Source: Candidatus Gastranaerophilales bacterium (GTDB lineage Bacteria > Cyanobacteriota > Vampirovibrionia > Gastranaerophilales > Gastranaerophilaceae). From it: a DNA stretch of 64,000 bases. How positions within the stretch are numbered: the first letter of the stretch is position 1; every line of letters begins with the position of its first letter. Below, in pieces: positions 8,659-18,694 of this stretch. Below the pieces are notes generated by a model. That model did no database searches, had not been told where the DNA came from, and saw only the letters and a program-made list of their open reading frames with translations. The stretch covers positions 13,841 through 77,840 of the forward strand of contig CAAHDT010000014.1 in assembly GCA_900770525.1 (NCBI GenBank). The letters run 5' to 3'. The translations under genes were made by a program, and so were the position numbers.

Positions 8659-9987
8659 ATGCCAAAAGTATATATAGAAACAATGGGTTGCCAAATGAAC
8701 AAATCAGACACAGAAAGAATGTTTGGGATGCTTGCTCATCTTGGTTATGATGAAACAAAAGAACCGAAAGAAGCAGATTTGTTGATGGTCAATACTTGTT
8801 CTATAAGACAATTAAGTGAGGACAAGGCATTTAGTATGATTGGTACTTGGGGCAAGTGGAAAAAAGAAAACAGACCTAATATAAAAATAGGTTTTTGCGG
8901 TTGTGTTGCTCAGCAAAAAGCAGAAGAAATTTTTAAGCGTGCTAATTATGTTGACTTTGTACTTGGAACACATAAGATTTATGCGCTTCCTGATATTATC
9001 CGGAAAATTAATAATGGAGAAAGAGTCTGCGAATGTTCTGAAACAAACACAACAGAAGATGCCAAAGCCAAAGATTTTGAAATAAACCGTGTAAAATCTG
9101 TTAACGCATGGATTCCAATAACTGAAGGCTGTAATAATTTCTGCACATATTGTATCGTTCCTTATACAAGAGGCAGAGAACGCTCCAGAACTCCTGAAAT
9201 AATTATTAAAGAGGCTAAAGATGCCTTATCCAACGGATTTAAAGAAATCACCCTTTTGGGGCAAAATGTCGATAGTTACGGCAAAGACTTCAAAGACAAG
9301 AACTACAGGCTTGCAGACTTACTAAAAGAACTTAATGCACTTGAAGGCAAGTTTAGAATTCGCTTTGTGACATCATATCCTACAGATATTACAAATGAAT
9401 TAATCGAAACGGCAAAAGAATTGGATAAAGTTTGCGAATATTTCCATATTCCTATGCAATCCGGTAATTCTGAAGTTCTAAAGAAAATGAATAGACGTTA
9501 TGATAGAGAAACATATGGAGCAATTGTCAAAAAAATAAGAACAATGGTTCCTGATGTGACTATTACAAGTGATTTCATTGCAGGTTTCCCTGGGGAAACA
9601 GAAGAACAATTCCAAGATACATTGACTGCGATGGATGAGTTTGAATTAGATTATTCTAATACGGCTGCGTATTCGCCTCGTGAAAAAACAGTTGCCGCAA
9701 AATGGGTAGACAAATTCATTCCGGAAGATGTAAAAACAGAACGATTGGCAAGACTTAACGAACAAGTGCGTAAAAATTGCCTAGCCTCAAACAAAAAATA
9801 TGTAGGCAGAACACTTGAAGTCCTAATTGAAAACTTTGAAAACCATAAAGGCAAAAATATTATTACCGGCAGAACTCGCAACAACAAATTAGTACACATC
9901 CCTTGTGATGTGGATAGAACAGGAGAGTTCTTAAATGTAAACATAACAGGTTGCAAAACTTGGTACCTTAATGGGGAATTAGTTTAA
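8659..9987 (+). CDS. miaB: tRNA-2-methylthio-N6-dimethylallyladenosine synthase MiaB
   Basis: This radical-SAM methylthiotransferase adds the 2-methylthio group to i6A37 of tRNAs reading UNN codons. The N-terminal MTTase domain carries three cluster cysteines (G-C-Q-M-N, N-T-C-S-I-R and G-C-V-A-Q). The radical-SAM motif C-N-N-F-C-T-Y-C is followed by I-V-P-Y-T-R-G-R-E-R-S-R, diagnostic for MiaB against its relatives. A TRAM domain forms the last 65 residues. The length of 442 matches the family. AAGGA precedes the ATG. A second methylthiotransferase (mtaB) is in this window, so both A37 thiolation activities are present. Confidence 0.95.
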   Translation: MPKVYIETMGCQMNKSDTERMFGMLAHLGYDETKEPKEADLLMVNTCSIRQLSEDKAFSMIGTWGKWKKENRPNIKIGFCGCVAQQKAEEIFKRANYVDFVLGTHKIYALPDIIRKINNGERVCECSETNTTEDAKAKDFEINRVKSVNAWIPITEGCNNFCTYCIVPYTRGRERSRTPEIIIKEAKDALSNGFKEITLLGQNVDSYGKDFKDKNYRLADLLKELNALEGKFRIRFVTSYPTDITNELIETAKELDKVCEYFHIPMQSGNSEVLKKMNRRYDRETYGAIVKKIRTMVPDVTITSDFIAGFPGETEEQFQDTLTAMDEFELDYSNTAAYSPREKTVAAKWVDKFIPEDVKTERLARLNEQVRKNCLASNKKYVGRTLEVLIENFENHKGKNIITGRTRNNKLVHIPCDVDRTGEFLNVNITGCKTWYLNGELV

Positions 9988-10032
9988 TCACCTATTTTTA
10001 ATTTCCGCGAAATTGTTGGGGCGAGTTATAAC

Positions 10033-12015
10033 TTAGACCATTTCTCTAAGTTTTTTCAACTTATCTCTAATTTCTGCTGCGCGCTCAAAATCAAGAATTT
10101 TGGCTGCTTTGTGCATATCTTTTTCAAGTTTATCGATAAGTTTAGGTAAATCTTTTTTCTCAACTCCTAGATCAACCATTTCTTCTGCCACAATATCTTC
10201 TAAATCACGATAACTTGCAACAAGTGAAAGTAAGTTGTTTTCAATAGGCTTTTTAATAGTTTGTGGAATAATACCGTATTTTTTGTTATGAGCCAATTGG
10301 ATTTCTCGGCGCCGTTCTGTTTCATCAATAGCTTTTTGCATTGAGTCGGTAATTTTATCTGCATACATAATAACTTCACCGCAAGCATTACGAGCGGCAC
10401 GCCCGATTGTTTGGATAAGACTTGTTTCAGAGCGTAAAAAACCTTCCTTATCAGCATCCATAATCGCAACTAATGAAACTTCCGGAATATCAAGTCCTTC
10501 TCTGAGCAAGTTTACACCGACAAGTACGTCAAATTCGCCGAGTCTTAAATCTCTCAATATTTCAACACGTTCAATAGACTGAATTCCACTGTGCAAATAT
10601 CGAACTTTTATACCTTCTTGTATGAAAAAGTCAGTTAAATCTTCTGCCATACGCTTGGTTAATGTTGTGATTAGAACTCTTTCATTTTTATCGGTTCGCT
10701 TTTGAATTTCTTTTTTCAAGTCATTAATTTGGCTTTCGATAGGACGAACAGAAATTTTCGGATCAACCAAACCGGTCGGTCTGATAATTTGTTCAACTAA
10801 CTGAGTTGACGTAGATTTTTCGAAATCTCCCGGAGTTGCAGAAATATAGATTTTTTGATGAACTTTTTTGAAAAATTCACCTTCCTTTAAAGGGCGGTTG
10901 TCTTTTGCACAAGGCAGCCTAAAACCATAGTTAATCAAGGTATCTTTTCTTGCAGAATCTCCATGGTACATTCCCTTTAATTGCGGTAATGTCACGTGTG
11001 ACTCATCTACCACTGTCAAAAAGTCGCCTCTAAAATAATCTAATAGAGTTGCCGGAGCTGAACCTTTAGGACGGCGCTCAATTATTCGAGAATAATTTTC
11101 GATTCCGGAACAATATCCCATTTCTTTAATCATCTCGATATCATATTTTACACGTTGCTCCAGTCGTTGAGCTTCGACAAGTTTGTTTTCATTGTTTAAT
11201 TCGACTAAGCGGTGTTGTAATTCCTCTCTTATTAATTTTATAGTTTCGTCTACATTTTCATTTGAAGAAATATAGTGTACAGCAGGATAAATAACGACTT
11301 TTTCAGGTGTTTCCAGAATTTCTCCTGTTACGTTATCTATTCGCAATATTTTCTCAATTTCATCTCCGAAAAAGCAAATTCTTGTAATAACTTTTTCATA
11401 GGCAGGCATGATTTCAACAATATCACCTCTTGCTCTAAAGGTTGATCGCTCTAAAACAAGGTCATTACGAGTATACTGGACACTTATCAAATGTCTTAAC
11501 AAGTCATCTCGTTCGACTTCATCTCCAACTTTTAGCTCTACAGAACCCTTAAAATAATTTTCAGGCAAACCCAAACCATAAATACAGCTCACAGAAGCCA
11601 CAATAATAACGTCATTCCGCTCATACAAACTACGCGTTGTATTGTGTCTTAACCGGTCTATTTCTTCGTTAATAGAGGCAGATTTTTCAATATAAGTATC
11701 TGTTCTTGGAATATATGCTTCAGGTTGATAATAATCATAATAACTTATAAAATATTCAACGGCATTTTCTGGAAACAATTCTTTAAACTCATTATATAAC
11801 TGTGCTGCAAGAGTTTTGTTATGAGCAATTATAAGAGTCGGTTTTTGAATTTGCTCAATTACGTTTGCGATAGTATAGGTTTTTCCGGAACCCGTTATTC
11901 CAAGTAGTGTCTGGGCATCATCTCCGTTTAAAATTCCTTCTGTTAACTGTTTTATAGCCTTTGGTTGATCTCCTGCCGGAGAGTATTTTGAACATAATTT
12001 GAAACGTTTTTCCAT
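10033..12015 (-). CDS. uvrB: Excinuclease ABC subunit B
   Basis: UvrB verifies damage in nucleotide excision repair and hands DNA to UvrC. The 660-residue protein has Walker A G-I-T-G-S-G-K-T near residue 40, the beta-hairpin region [10 protein letters not shown] at about 93-102, the D-E-S-H Walker B box, helicase motifs V-VI ([17 protein letters not shown]) and the C-terminal UVR coiled coil that binds UvrC (last 40 residues, [10 protein letters not shown]). Full length, no irregularities. It appears to be a single gene: a terminator lies just upstream at 12060-12081 for the next gene. Confidence 0.97.
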   Translation of the reverse strand: MEKRFKLCSKYSPAGDQPKAIKQLTEGILNGDDAQTLLGITGSGKTYTIANVIEQIQKPTLIIAHNKTLAAQLYNEFKELFPENAVEYFISYYDYYQPEAYIPRTDTYIEKSASINEEIDRLRHNTTRSLYERNDVIIVASVSCIYGLGLPENYFKGSVELKVGDEVERDDLLRHLISVQYTRNDLVLERSTFRARGDIVEIMPAYEKVITRICFFGDEIEKILRIDNVTGEILETPEKVVIYPAVHYISSNENVDETIKLIREELQHRLVELNNENKLVEAQRLEQRVKYDIEMIKEMGYCSGIENYSRIIERRPKGSAPATLLDYFRGDFLTVVDESHVTLPQLKGMYHGDSARKDTLINYGFRLPCAKDNRPLKEGEFFKKVHQKIYISATPGDFEKSTSTQLVEQIIRPTGLVDPKISVRPIESQINDLKKEIQKRTDKNERVLITTLTKRMAEDLTDFFIQEGIKVRYLHSGIQSIERVEILRDLRLGEFDVLVGVNLLREGLDIPEVSLVAIMDADKEGFLRSETSLIQTIGRAARNACGEVIMYADKITDSMQKAIDETERRREIQLAHNKKYGIIPQTIKKPIENNLLSLVASYRDLEDIVAEEMVDLGVEKKDLPKLIDKLEKDMHKAAKILDFERAAEIRDKLKKLREMV

Positions 12016-12053
12016 ATCAAAATTTTATCGCAAATTAAACAAAAAAACAAAAT

Positions 12054-12081
12054 TAAAAAAGGCGGAATTTTATTTCCGCCT
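12054..12081 (-). terminator. Intrinsic terminator of the membrane-protein gene
   Basis: AGGCGGAA (12060-12067) pairs with TTCCGCCT (12074-12081) around a 6-nt loop. On the minus strand it is followed by TTTTTT. It separates the upstream membrane-protein gene from uvrB. Confidence 0.85.
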
Positions 12082-12091
12082 GATATTTATC

Positions 12092-12826
12092 TTATAACTT
12101 ATTTATTGCTGATTTTTCTTTGGCTTCGGCTTCTTTTTTCTCCATAAAAACAAATTGTTCATCACTAATTTGAGCCAAGTAATTCGCCGCAAGAACCAAA
12201 TATAATACAATTACTGATGTTATCAGATAATCCCAAATAACATTTTGGAACCCGACAAAAAGTGAAAATACGTAAGCCAAAAATCCAATGATAACCAATG
12301 AAACCAAAGCTAATTTTACTATCAAAAAAGAAAAGGTTAAAAATACTTCACCAAAACCTATAAAATATTTTTTCATATTATAGGCATCAAACGGATTTAA
12401 TCTTCTGATATAAATAACATAAGATGCTAAAGTAAAAGTAATCGCTAAGAATAAACATATTATCTGAGCTGTTTGCTGCCAAACAGGATCAGGAATTTTG
12501 ACAAAACTGTTAAATAACACCATAACAAAATAGCTGACAGCAATGTATGGTGCCATAACTAAAGATGTAATTAAACCTATATATCCGAATTTCAAAATAT
12601 TCACACCAGGAAGAATTGTTCCGCTTCGTTTAATTACATTGTTAGCACTCTCTGTCAAAAAACCTAGAAATAAGATTGAAGCAATTATCCAAATGGTAAT
12701 ACTTAATGCAGGATTAGACTTATTCATACTATAAGCTGCACAAAAAGGTACTGCCCATACTAAAACTTTTATACCTGCAAATGCCTCTTTTACAGTATTG
12801 TCAACCGCTTCAATAATAGATGCCAT
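12092..12826 (-). CDS. Polytopic membrane protein of unknown function
   Basis: The annotated open frame begins at a TTG, but ATG 12826 has GGAGG 5 nt upstream and is the better start (244 residues). I count about five to six hydrophobic segments, around residues 20-35, 43-60, 80-110, 122-142, 155-185 and 190-220. The charged C-terminus (E-K-K-E-A-E-A-K-E-K) is cytoplasmic. There is no catalytic motif. It lies after hpt with a 93-nt gap and may be separately transcribed. Possibly a DUF4013-like protein, but I cannot confirm the family. Confidence 0.6.
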   Translation of the reverse strand: MASIIEAVDNTVKEAFAGIKVLVWAVPFCAAYSMNKSNPALSITIWIIASILFLGFLTESANNVIKRSGTILPGVNILKFGYIGLITSLVMAPYIAVSYFVMVLFNSFVKIPDPVWQQTAQIICLFLAITFTLASYVIYIRRLNPFDAYNMKKYFIGFGEVFLTFSFLIVKLALVSLVIIGFLAYVFSLFVGFQNVIWDYLITSVIVLYLVLAANYLAQISDEQFVFMEKKEAEAKEKSAINKL

Positions 12827-12919
12827 CCAAACCTCCAAAATTATTTCTATAACATAATCATGATATCATATTTTTAATAAAAAGCAACATATTACTTATA
12901 TAACTGCATTTTTACTGTA

Positions 12920-13468
12920 TTACAAATCAACCAAATGTTTGTCAGCATAACCGATATATCTTAAATTTCTATAATATCCGTCACAATCAAGCCCATAACC
13001 TATTAAAAATTTATCATCAATATGGAATCCCATATAATCAGGCTCTATGTCTGTTTGTCTGAATATTTTCTTATCCAAAAGAGAAGCAAATTTCGTTGAC
13101 TTGGTCTTAAAATTGCAAGCAATAAAATCTAATAAAAATTTTGCGGTAAGCCCTGTATCTACAATATCTTCTATAATAAGAACATTTTTACCGTTTAAGT
13201 CCGGTAATTTTATATCTACAGCATTAACTTTGCCACTTGTTGTCGTAGAGGCACCATAACTTGAAAGTCTTATAAATTCCATTCTTAATGGCATTTCCAA
13301 ATGTTTTACCAAATCAACGGCAAACATAACAGCGCCCTTAAGAACACAAATTGCATAAACTTCTTCACCGTTATAAAATTTATTCATTTCTTCTGCAAGT
13401 TCTTTTATTCTGTTTTGAATAACTTCTTCACTAAACAGAACTTTTATATCAGACAATTTAACTTTCAC
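12920..13468 (-). CDS. hpt: Hypoxanthine phosphoribosyltransferase
   Basis: This enzyme salvages hypoxanthine/guanine with PRPP to IMP/GMP. The PRPP-binding loop is V-L-I-I-E-D-I-V-D-T-G-L-T (about residues 95-107). The V-L-K-G-A loop is at about 43-47, and the base-binding end D-K-F-L-I-G-Y-G-L-D-C-D is at about 150-162. The length of 182 is normal. The start is a GTG with GGAGGT about 5 nt upstream, both inside the last codons of tilS (11-nt overlap). The tilS-hpt order is a common bacterial pairing and supports translational coupling. Confidence 0.95.
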   Translation of the reverse strand: MKVKLSDIKVLFSEEVIQNRIKELAEEMNKFYNGEEVYAICVLKGAVMFAVDLVKHLEMPLRMEFIRLSSYGASTTTSGKVNAVDIKLPDLNGKNVLIIEDIVDTGLTAKFLLDFIACNFKTKSTKFASLLDKKIFRQTDIEPDYMGFHIDDKFLIGYGLDCDGYYRNLRYIGYADKHLVDL

Positions 13469-14777
13469 TATAACCTCCCTTTTTTATTAATTTTAATACA
13501 TGGGTAACCTTATTATCAACAACTTTAATTTTGTCACTAACACCAACTCCAGCAACCCAAAGAACATTTTTATTATCACATAACAAAACGAGTTCATCTT
13601 TTTTATAATATGGAATTTTCTTTTCGTTTAAGTATTTTTTTAATTTTTGAGTACCGAACATCCCCAAAGGGGTAATATAATCCCCTTCTCGTCTGGTTCT
13701 TAAAACAAAATCAATACTTGCAAGATTTACATATGCAATACAATCAGAATCTTTTGCAAAAACCTTTGGCAATTTTCTACATTCTTCTATTTCAAAAATA
13801 TAATCTCCAAAAACATATTTCCCCACAGATTTAACTGCAATTTCTTCTAAATTTTTGGGCGAAATATTAATAATCTCAAAATTTTTGTGTGATACAAATA
13901 GCTCTTTATTTACCCCAACAGATAATCGTCCCCCTGAACGGCTTTTTGAGTTATCTTCAATAAACCGAGTCAATCTCTCAATAATATCTCTATCATAATC
14001 CAAATTATTATTAATTAGAATTTTTTTTATAACTCGCGTTTTTACAGAACTTTGTAATCCTAAAAATTTTTGAGTCGAATTTTCGACATCTGAAATTAAA
14101 TCATCCCAAAATAAGGTATCTTCTTTTGCAATATCTGAAAGAGAATTCACCGCCCCAAGAATATCAGGATTTATTTGTTTCATTAGCGGTAAAATTTTAT
14201 GTCTAATTAAGTTTCTTGCATATTTTACATCGTTATTGGAGCTATCTTTGTTGGGACTTAACTTGTTCTCCAAACAATATTCTTCAATCTCATCTCTTGT
14301 AATATTAAGCAATGGGCGATAGTAAAAATCTCTTTTGGGAGCAATGCCTGCTAAACCGTCAACACCTGTTCCTTTAGCAATCCGATAAATCAGCGTTTCC
14401 GCATTATCATTAGCATTATGCGCTGTTAAAAATGCAATTGCCCCAAACTTTTGCATACACTTTTCGAAAAATTTATACCGAGCACTACGCGCAGCCGTTT
14501 CTGTATGAGGTATATCATTAGAAAGCTTTTCTGAATAAAATTTTATACCGAATTTTTCACAAAATCGACGACAATTTTCTTCTTCTTGTGCGCTTTCTTC
14601 CCCTCTCCAATTGTGATTAAGGTGAATTGCAACAACATTGAGCTTTAAAAGTGCCAAAATATGAATCAGACACATTGAATCAAACCCACCAGAAAATCCG
14701 ACACATAAAGGTTCTTCACTCCTCCATATGTTATAATTTTTCAAAAAAGATTCAACCGTTTCAACGATATTACTCAT
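13458..14777 (-). CDS. tilS: tRNA(Ile)-lysidine synthase
   Basis: TilS converts C34 of tRNA-Ile(CAU) to lysidine so that it reads AUA, an essential step in an AT-rich genome. The PP-loop ATP motif S-G-G-F-D-S is at about residues 29-34. The H-L-N-H-N-W-R-G segment and R-N-L-I-R-H-K-I-L-P-L at about 185-195 are typical of TilS, with a C-terminal substrate domain after that. The length of 439 matches. Its ATG overlaps the end of the Clp-N gene by 8 nt, and it in turn overlaps hpt. Confidence 0.93.
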   Translation of the reverse strand: MSNIVETVESFLKNYNIWRSEEPLCVGFSGGFDSMCLIHILALLKLNVVAIHLNHNWRGEESAQEEENCRRFCEKFGIKFYSEKLSNDIPHTETAARSARYKFFEKCMQKFGAIAFLTAHNANDNAETLIYRIAKGTGVDGLAGIAPKRDFYYRPLLNITRDEIEEYCLENKLSPNKDSSNNDVKYARNLIRHKILPLMKQINPDILGAVNSLSDIAKEDTLFWDDLISDVENSTQKFLGLQSSVKTRVIKKILINNNLDYDRDIIERLTRFIEDNSKSRSGGRLSVGVNKELFVSHKNFEIINISPKNLEEIAVKSVGKYVFGDYIFEIEECRKLPKVFAKDSDCIAYVNLASIDFVLRTRREGDYITPLGMFGTQKLKKYLNEKKIPYYKKDELVLLCDNKNVLWVAGVGVSDKIKVVDNKVTHVLKLIKKGGYSES

Positions 14778-16134
14778 TAGAAAACTTCTTTATACCTTCT
14801 TTAATCTCAACAGCATCAACTCCGAGTTGTTCTAGAGCGTGCATTGCAAGAGATGTCGGTTCGGTAGTCAGTGCTAAAAGCATATGAGATGATTCAATTC
14901 TTGTCTTTTTGTCTTTTTTAGCAAGCTCCCATGCCTTTTCTAACACGCGTTTAGCTCTTTCGGTAAATACAACTTCTTTATCGTAATATTCATTACCAAA
15001 TCCAATCATTTCCTCAACAATTTTTCTGGTATCTTTAATCGTTATACCGAGTTCGGCAAGCACTCTTCCGCCAACGCCTGTACCTTCTCCGATGATTCCC
15101 AGCAAAAACATCTCCGTTCCGACAACATTACGTCCGATACGTCTTGCCTCTTCTTTTGCCAATCGCAATATAGTTAATGTTTCAGGCATCTGTTTTTCAA
15201 TCGGTTTTATTATGCTGTGAGCAAGCTCATTATCATCAATTTTGTATTCTTTCAAAATATCATAAGCTAATCCCTTCTTAGCCTTTAATATTCCAAGAAT
15301 AATATGGTCAGGCAAAACAACTGAAGAACCAAGCTCTTTTGCAGTCTGAAGAGCTAAGCTCATCATCAAGAAGGCATTCGGTGTGAAAATAATTTGTCTG
15401 CCTTCGTATTCTGATTTTCTAGATTTTACGTTTGCTAATTTTTCTTCAAAATTAGCTTCAGTAATGCCGTAACCGGCTAAAATTTTTGCTAATGGAGAAT
15501 TTTCATCCTCTAATATTGACTCAAAAATTTGTTCAGTGCCTAAAATTTCATAATTTGAAGCGGACAATTTAGCCACCGCGCGCTCAAAAACTTTTTTGGA
15601 CTCTTCATTATCATAAAGGAGAGAGTCCGTTTCTTTACTCTTGTTTGGCAAATGCTCGCCTCTATCATCACATTCCGGATGATATTGTTTTTTTGTTTTT
15701 TTCTGAACTAATTTCTCTAGTAAAGTTCGAGCAGTTTTTACGTCAAAACCAAGTTTTTCAAGGGTTTTGACATTATTAGAATTCTTGTCATTAATTACGG
15801 ACAAAAACAGATGTTCATACAAAATTGTCGGATTTCCGGATTTTACCGCTAAATCAAGAGTATCCTTCAATAAAATCTTAACGTGGTGACTAAAGTTTGG
15901 AACATCATCAGGTTCTTTGGCTGATTTTAGCTCAATAACTTTACTTATTTCGTTAAAAAGTTGCTCATATGTAATGTTATACATCCTGAATATTTTTAGC
16001 GAAACACCTTTAGCTTCGGCACACAAAGCCAACAAGAGATGTTCTGACTGAACACTTGCAGAATTCATCTCTTTGGCAATTTCTTGTGCTCTGCTTACTA
16101 CATTTACTGCTTTTTCCGTAAATCGTTCAAACAA
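14770..16134 (-). CDS. Clp N-domain array protein without AAA+ domains
   Basis: The 454 residues are made almost wholly of Clp-N type helical repeats. I count six half-repeats starting near residues 5, 82, 177, 254, 316 and 392. Several show the hallmark S/G-T/S-E/D-H/M-x-L-L-A/G-L/I-x (S-E-H-L-L-L-A-L, G-T-E-M-F-L-L-G-I, S-S-H-M-L-L-A-L). No Walker A, Walker B or arginine finger is present, so this is not a ClpA/ClpC unfoldase. Clp-N modules bind adaptors and substrates. A stand-alone array could act as an adaptor, decoy or regulator of ClpCP, as plant ClpT proteins do with a single module. It lies between DUF1292 and tilS in one operon. Confidence 0.75.
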   Translation of the reverse strand: MFERFTEKAVNVVSRAQEIAKEMNSASVQSEHLLLALCAEAKGVSLKIFRMYNITYEQLFNEISKVIELKSAKEPDDVPNFSHHVKILLKDTLDLAVKSGNPTILYEHLFLSVINDKNSNNVKTLEKLGFDVKTARTLLEKLVQKKTKKQYHPECDDRGEHLPNKSKETDSLLYDNEESKKVFERAVAKLSASNYEILGTEQIFESILEDENSPLAKILAGYGITEANFEEKLANVKSRKSEYEGRQIIFTPNAFLMMSLALQTAKELGSSVVLPDHIILGILKAKKGLAYDILKEYKIDDNELAHSIIKPIEKQMPETLTILRLAKEEARRIGRNVVGTEMFLLGIIGEGTGVGGRVLAELGITIKDTRKIVEEMIGFGNEYYDKEVVFTERAKRVLEKAWELAKKDKKTRIESSHMLLALTTEPTSLAMHALEQLGVDAVEIKEGIKKFSNE

Positions 16135-16410
16135 TTATTCTTCCTCATCCTCGTCTTCAAGGCTTTCAACATATGATGCAACCTTTTCAAACTCTGCTTC
16201 ATCATCGATAGTTTCAAACAAGTAATCTTCGCCATCTTTTGTTAACTTCATTATAACAAGTTCAGCTTCGTCACTTTCGTCTTCTTCTTCAGCAGGAAGT
16301 AAAAGTGCGTATTCTTGTTCGTCAACTTCAACAATATCATACAATTCAAATGTAATTACATTACCGTTTTCGTCAACTGTTTCGATTAATTGATTTTCTT
16401 CGTTTTCCAT
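16135..16410 (-). CDS. DUF1292 (YrzB-like) acidic protein
   Basis: The 91-residue protein is strongly acidic and has the DUF1292 pattern: a D-E-N-G-N hairpin, F-E-L-Y-D-I-V-E-V-D-x-x-E-Y-A-L-L-L-P, then I-M-K-L-x-x-D-G-E and F-E-T-I-D-D-E-x-E-F. In Firmicutes this family sits directly beside ruvX, as it does here (21 nt downstream of it). The biochemical role is unknown. The stop codon abuts the start of the Clp-N gene. Confidence 0.85.
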   Translation of the reverse strand: MENEENQLIETVDENGNVITFELYDIVEVDEQEYALLLPAEEEDESDEAELVIMKLTKDGEDYLFETIDDEAEFEKVASYVESLEDEDEEE

Positions 16411-16431
16411 TTTATCCTCTTTCTTTTATTG

Positions 16432-16839
16432 TTATTTTGTGATTTTTGACAAATACTGTTCCAAGATAATTCGGGCACTTTCAACATCAACAAGCCCTTT
16501 ATCTTTTCTAAAATTAACTTTTCGTTCTTTTAAATTTTCTTCAGCCAACTCTGATGTTAGTCTTTCGTCTTCATATATAATTTTAAAACCATCAAGTTTT
16601 TTTGAAAATTCAATACAATTATCTGCTTGAAATCCCTTTGTATTATCCATATTAAGCGGCACTCCAACGACAATTTCTTCAACATTATTTTCTTTGGCTA
16701 TCTTCTCAATTAGCTCAATAGCCTTGTTTTCAGGTTCGCGAGAAATATAAGAATGCCCGTTTGCAAGCATTAAAAGGTAATCGCTCAAAGCAATTCCGAT
16801 ACGTTTTGTTCCTATATCAAGTGCCATTACCTTATGCAT
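16432..16839 (-). CDS. ruvX: Holliday junction resolvase RuvX / pre-16S rRNA nuclease YqgF
   Basis: An RNase-H-fold nuclease of 135 residues. The first catalytic Asp is in M-A-L-D-I-G-T-K-R-I-G-I-A (residues 5-17). V-V-G-V-P-L-N-M-D-N-T and the D-E-R-L-T-S motif (about 96-101) follow, then a final acidic S-A-R-I-I-L-E-Q-Y-L segment. YqgF processes the 5' end of 16S rRNA in E. coli and has been assigned junction resolution elsewhere. Its start overlaps the upstream HEAT-like gene by 8 nt. Confidence 0.93.
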   Translation of the reverse strand: MHKVMALDIGTKRIGIALSDYLLMLANGHSYISREPENKAIELIEKIAKENNVEEIVVGVPLNMDNTKGFQADNCIEFSKKLDGFKIIYEDERLTSELAEENLKERKVNFRKDKGLVDVESARIILEQYLSKITK

Positions 16840-18427
16840 TTTTCACCCAATTACTTTCTATTACAGATATAATACCATCAAGTTGCTCTAAAGTAAATTT
16901 ATTTTGATTTTCTTCCGTATTAAATTTTAACGAAAAGTAATATTCGTAAACACTTCTTCTTAAGATATTTTTCAAAAATTCTCTGTAAAGTTCGTTGTCG
17001 TAGTATAAATTGAATAATATTTCTGCAACAATAAGCTTTCCGTCATTTAATGCCATATAAGCACAAGTTAAAAGTCGATTTTTCCATACGTTATACTCGT
17101 CTATATAAAATATCTTGTCTAAATTTTCATCAATTACATTATCAAAGTCAAAGTCATTTCCGAGAACATTTGAATCACAATACGCTATAAACTCTTCAAA
17201 TTCAGAACTATATGCTGAATCCAAGAACCAATGTTCCATAAAATCAACATTATATAAAACTTCTAAATCAGATTTTTGAAGTTTTTTATGTGGTAAGTTT
17301 TGCGCAAGATATTTTTCAAAATTAATATTAGGTGCATCTATATCGGACAAAAGATTTTTCCAACAAACATACTCATACGGCAAAAGCCAATTAGATGTAG
17401 ATGTTTTAGAAATACTTTCACCAAAATTAAGTAGAGTTTTTAAAACTCTTGGGGTGAACGGGATGTTTTTTTCATCCTTGTAAAATCTTTCGATAATTTT
17501 GTCGCATTCAAATTCAGAAATATCGTTAAATCCAAAGCAATCGCGAATTCCGGTATAATCATTCAGCACAACTGCAACAAATTTTACGCGTTTTTCACTA
17601 TTGGTTCTTGAAAATATTAAGGCTTGATTTCCGTGTCCGTCAGGATATGTTGCACAGCATCTGTAGGGTCTTGAGTCTGAAAGTATATTTTTATAAAACT
17701 CTATCGAATCAATTTCACGAACCCCTGAAAGTTTGAGCAAGTTTAAATTTTTCTTAACTAAAGGTTTTAAACCTTCAGGCAAAGTGTCATAGGCGATATT
17801 CAAGGAATGGTATGCCAATTGTGAACGAGAAGTTCCTAAAATGTTTAAGGCCTCTTTCCCTATTTCAGAATCTGGCTGAGATAAAAACACAGGCAATAAA
17901 ATATTAGCGAGTGCATCTTCAGAATAATCTTCGCCCAAAGATTTTACCAGCAATAACTTATCTTTAGAATCTACTGAGCTCAAAAAGTCTAAAAAATCAA
18001 TCTGAACTTCCGGGTTAACTATAGCCTGATTTAAGAGATTTTTTGTGTCATTGTCGATAATATCAACATCTTCTCCTAAAGCAGATTCAAAATCTTCATA
18101 TTTCCAATCAGTTTCTAATTCGCGGAGATAACTTAGAACAATAATTTTAACTTCGCTTGAAGTCATATTGTTTTTTAGAATATTCCATAATTGAGAAATG
18201 AGATGTTCTTTCGGTACGTAACGCTGCAACAAAAAACGAATAATCCCCTCTTTTGAAGCTTTTGCGTTAAGCAACTCCTTAAAAAGAATTTTTTCGATAG
18301 GCAAAGTATCTTCTAGTTCATCTAACTTTTTCACACGCTCATTTAACACAAGCGGATTAGTTTCCCCTGCGCAATCGTTTATGATAGAAAGAATTTCTGA
18401 TTTAATCTCAAAAGGATTCAATTGCAT
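16832..18427 (-). CDS. Large alpha-helical (HEAT-like) protein of unknown function
   Basis: The 531-residue protein has an N-terminal half (to about 240) of short paired helices that read as HEAT/ARM-like repeats. A mixed domain with C-C-A-T-Y-P-D-G-H-G-N-Q-A-L-I-F at about 258-273 follows, then another helical region. There is no signal peptide or membrane segment. It is sandwiched between the stand-alone ClpX zinc finger (3-nt gap) and ruvX (8-nt overlap), so it is cotranscribed with the Clp-N array gene. A scaffold role linked to proteolysis or ribosome biogenesis is only an inference from neighbours. Confidence 0.5.
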   Translation of the reverse strand: MQLNPFEIKSEILSIINDCAGETNPLVLNERVKKLDELEDTLPIEKILFKELLNAKASKEGIIRFLLQRYVPKEHLISQLWNILKNNMTSSEVKIIVLSYLRELETDWKYEDFESALGEDVDIIDNDTKNLLNQAIVNPEVQIDFLDFLSSVDSKDKLLLVKSLGEDYSEDALANILLPVFLSQPDSEIGKEALNILGTSRSQLAYHSLNIAYDTLPEGLKPLVKKNLNLLKLSGVREIDSIEFYKNILSDSRPYRCCATYPDGHGNQALIFSRTNSEKRVKFVAVVLNDYTGIRDCFGFNDISEFECDKIIERFYKDEKNIPFTPRVLKTLLNFGESISKTSTSNWLLPYEYVCWKNLLSDIDAPNINFEKYLAQNLPHKKLQKSDLEVLYNVDFMEHWFLDSAYSSEFEEFIAYCDSNVLGNDFDFDNVIDENLDKIFYIDEYNVWKNRLLTCAYMALNDGKLIVAEILFNLYYDNELYREFLKNILRRSVYEYYFSLKFNTEENQNKFTLEQLDGIISVIESNWVKNA

Positions 18428-18430
18428 AAA

Positions 18431-18694
18431 CTATTTTCTCGCCTTTCCCCAAAAGGCATCCAAAATCTGTTGAGCCTCAGCAGAAGGCATTCTGTCATTT
18501 AAAATCAAGTATTGAACTGCAATCATAGCACATTCAGAGCAAATATTAACTCCAGGACCTTTAACCATTTTAAGAACCTGTGTATTTGGGCGCTTGCAAA
18601 AACTGCAATAAACTAAATCATCATTATGGTCATCTTCACAATGATGTTCTCTTTTTTTAGCTGCTCCAAGTTTTACAACTTTATCATCTGACAT
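18431..18694 (-). CDS. Stand-alone ClpX-type zinc-finger protein
   Basis: The ATG at 18694 is chosen because AAGGAG sits 6 nt before it (87 residues; upstream in-frame starts lack this). The centre holds Y-C-S-F-C-K-R-P-N-T-Q-V then I-C-S-E-C, the four-cysteine zinc module found at the N-terminus of ClpX, where it dimerises and recruits substrates. The AAA+ part of ClpX is absent: the protein ends about 30 residues later. A His/Asp-rich stretch (H-H-C-E-D-D-H-N-D-D) precedes the finger. Leading the operon that also holds a Clp-N array, it looks like an adaptor for Clp proteolysis. Confidence 0.75.
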   Translation of the reverse strand: MSDDKVVKLGAAKKREHHCEDDHNDDLVYCSFCKRPNTQVLKMVKGPGVNICSECAMIAVQYLILNDRMPSAEAQQILDAFWGKARK

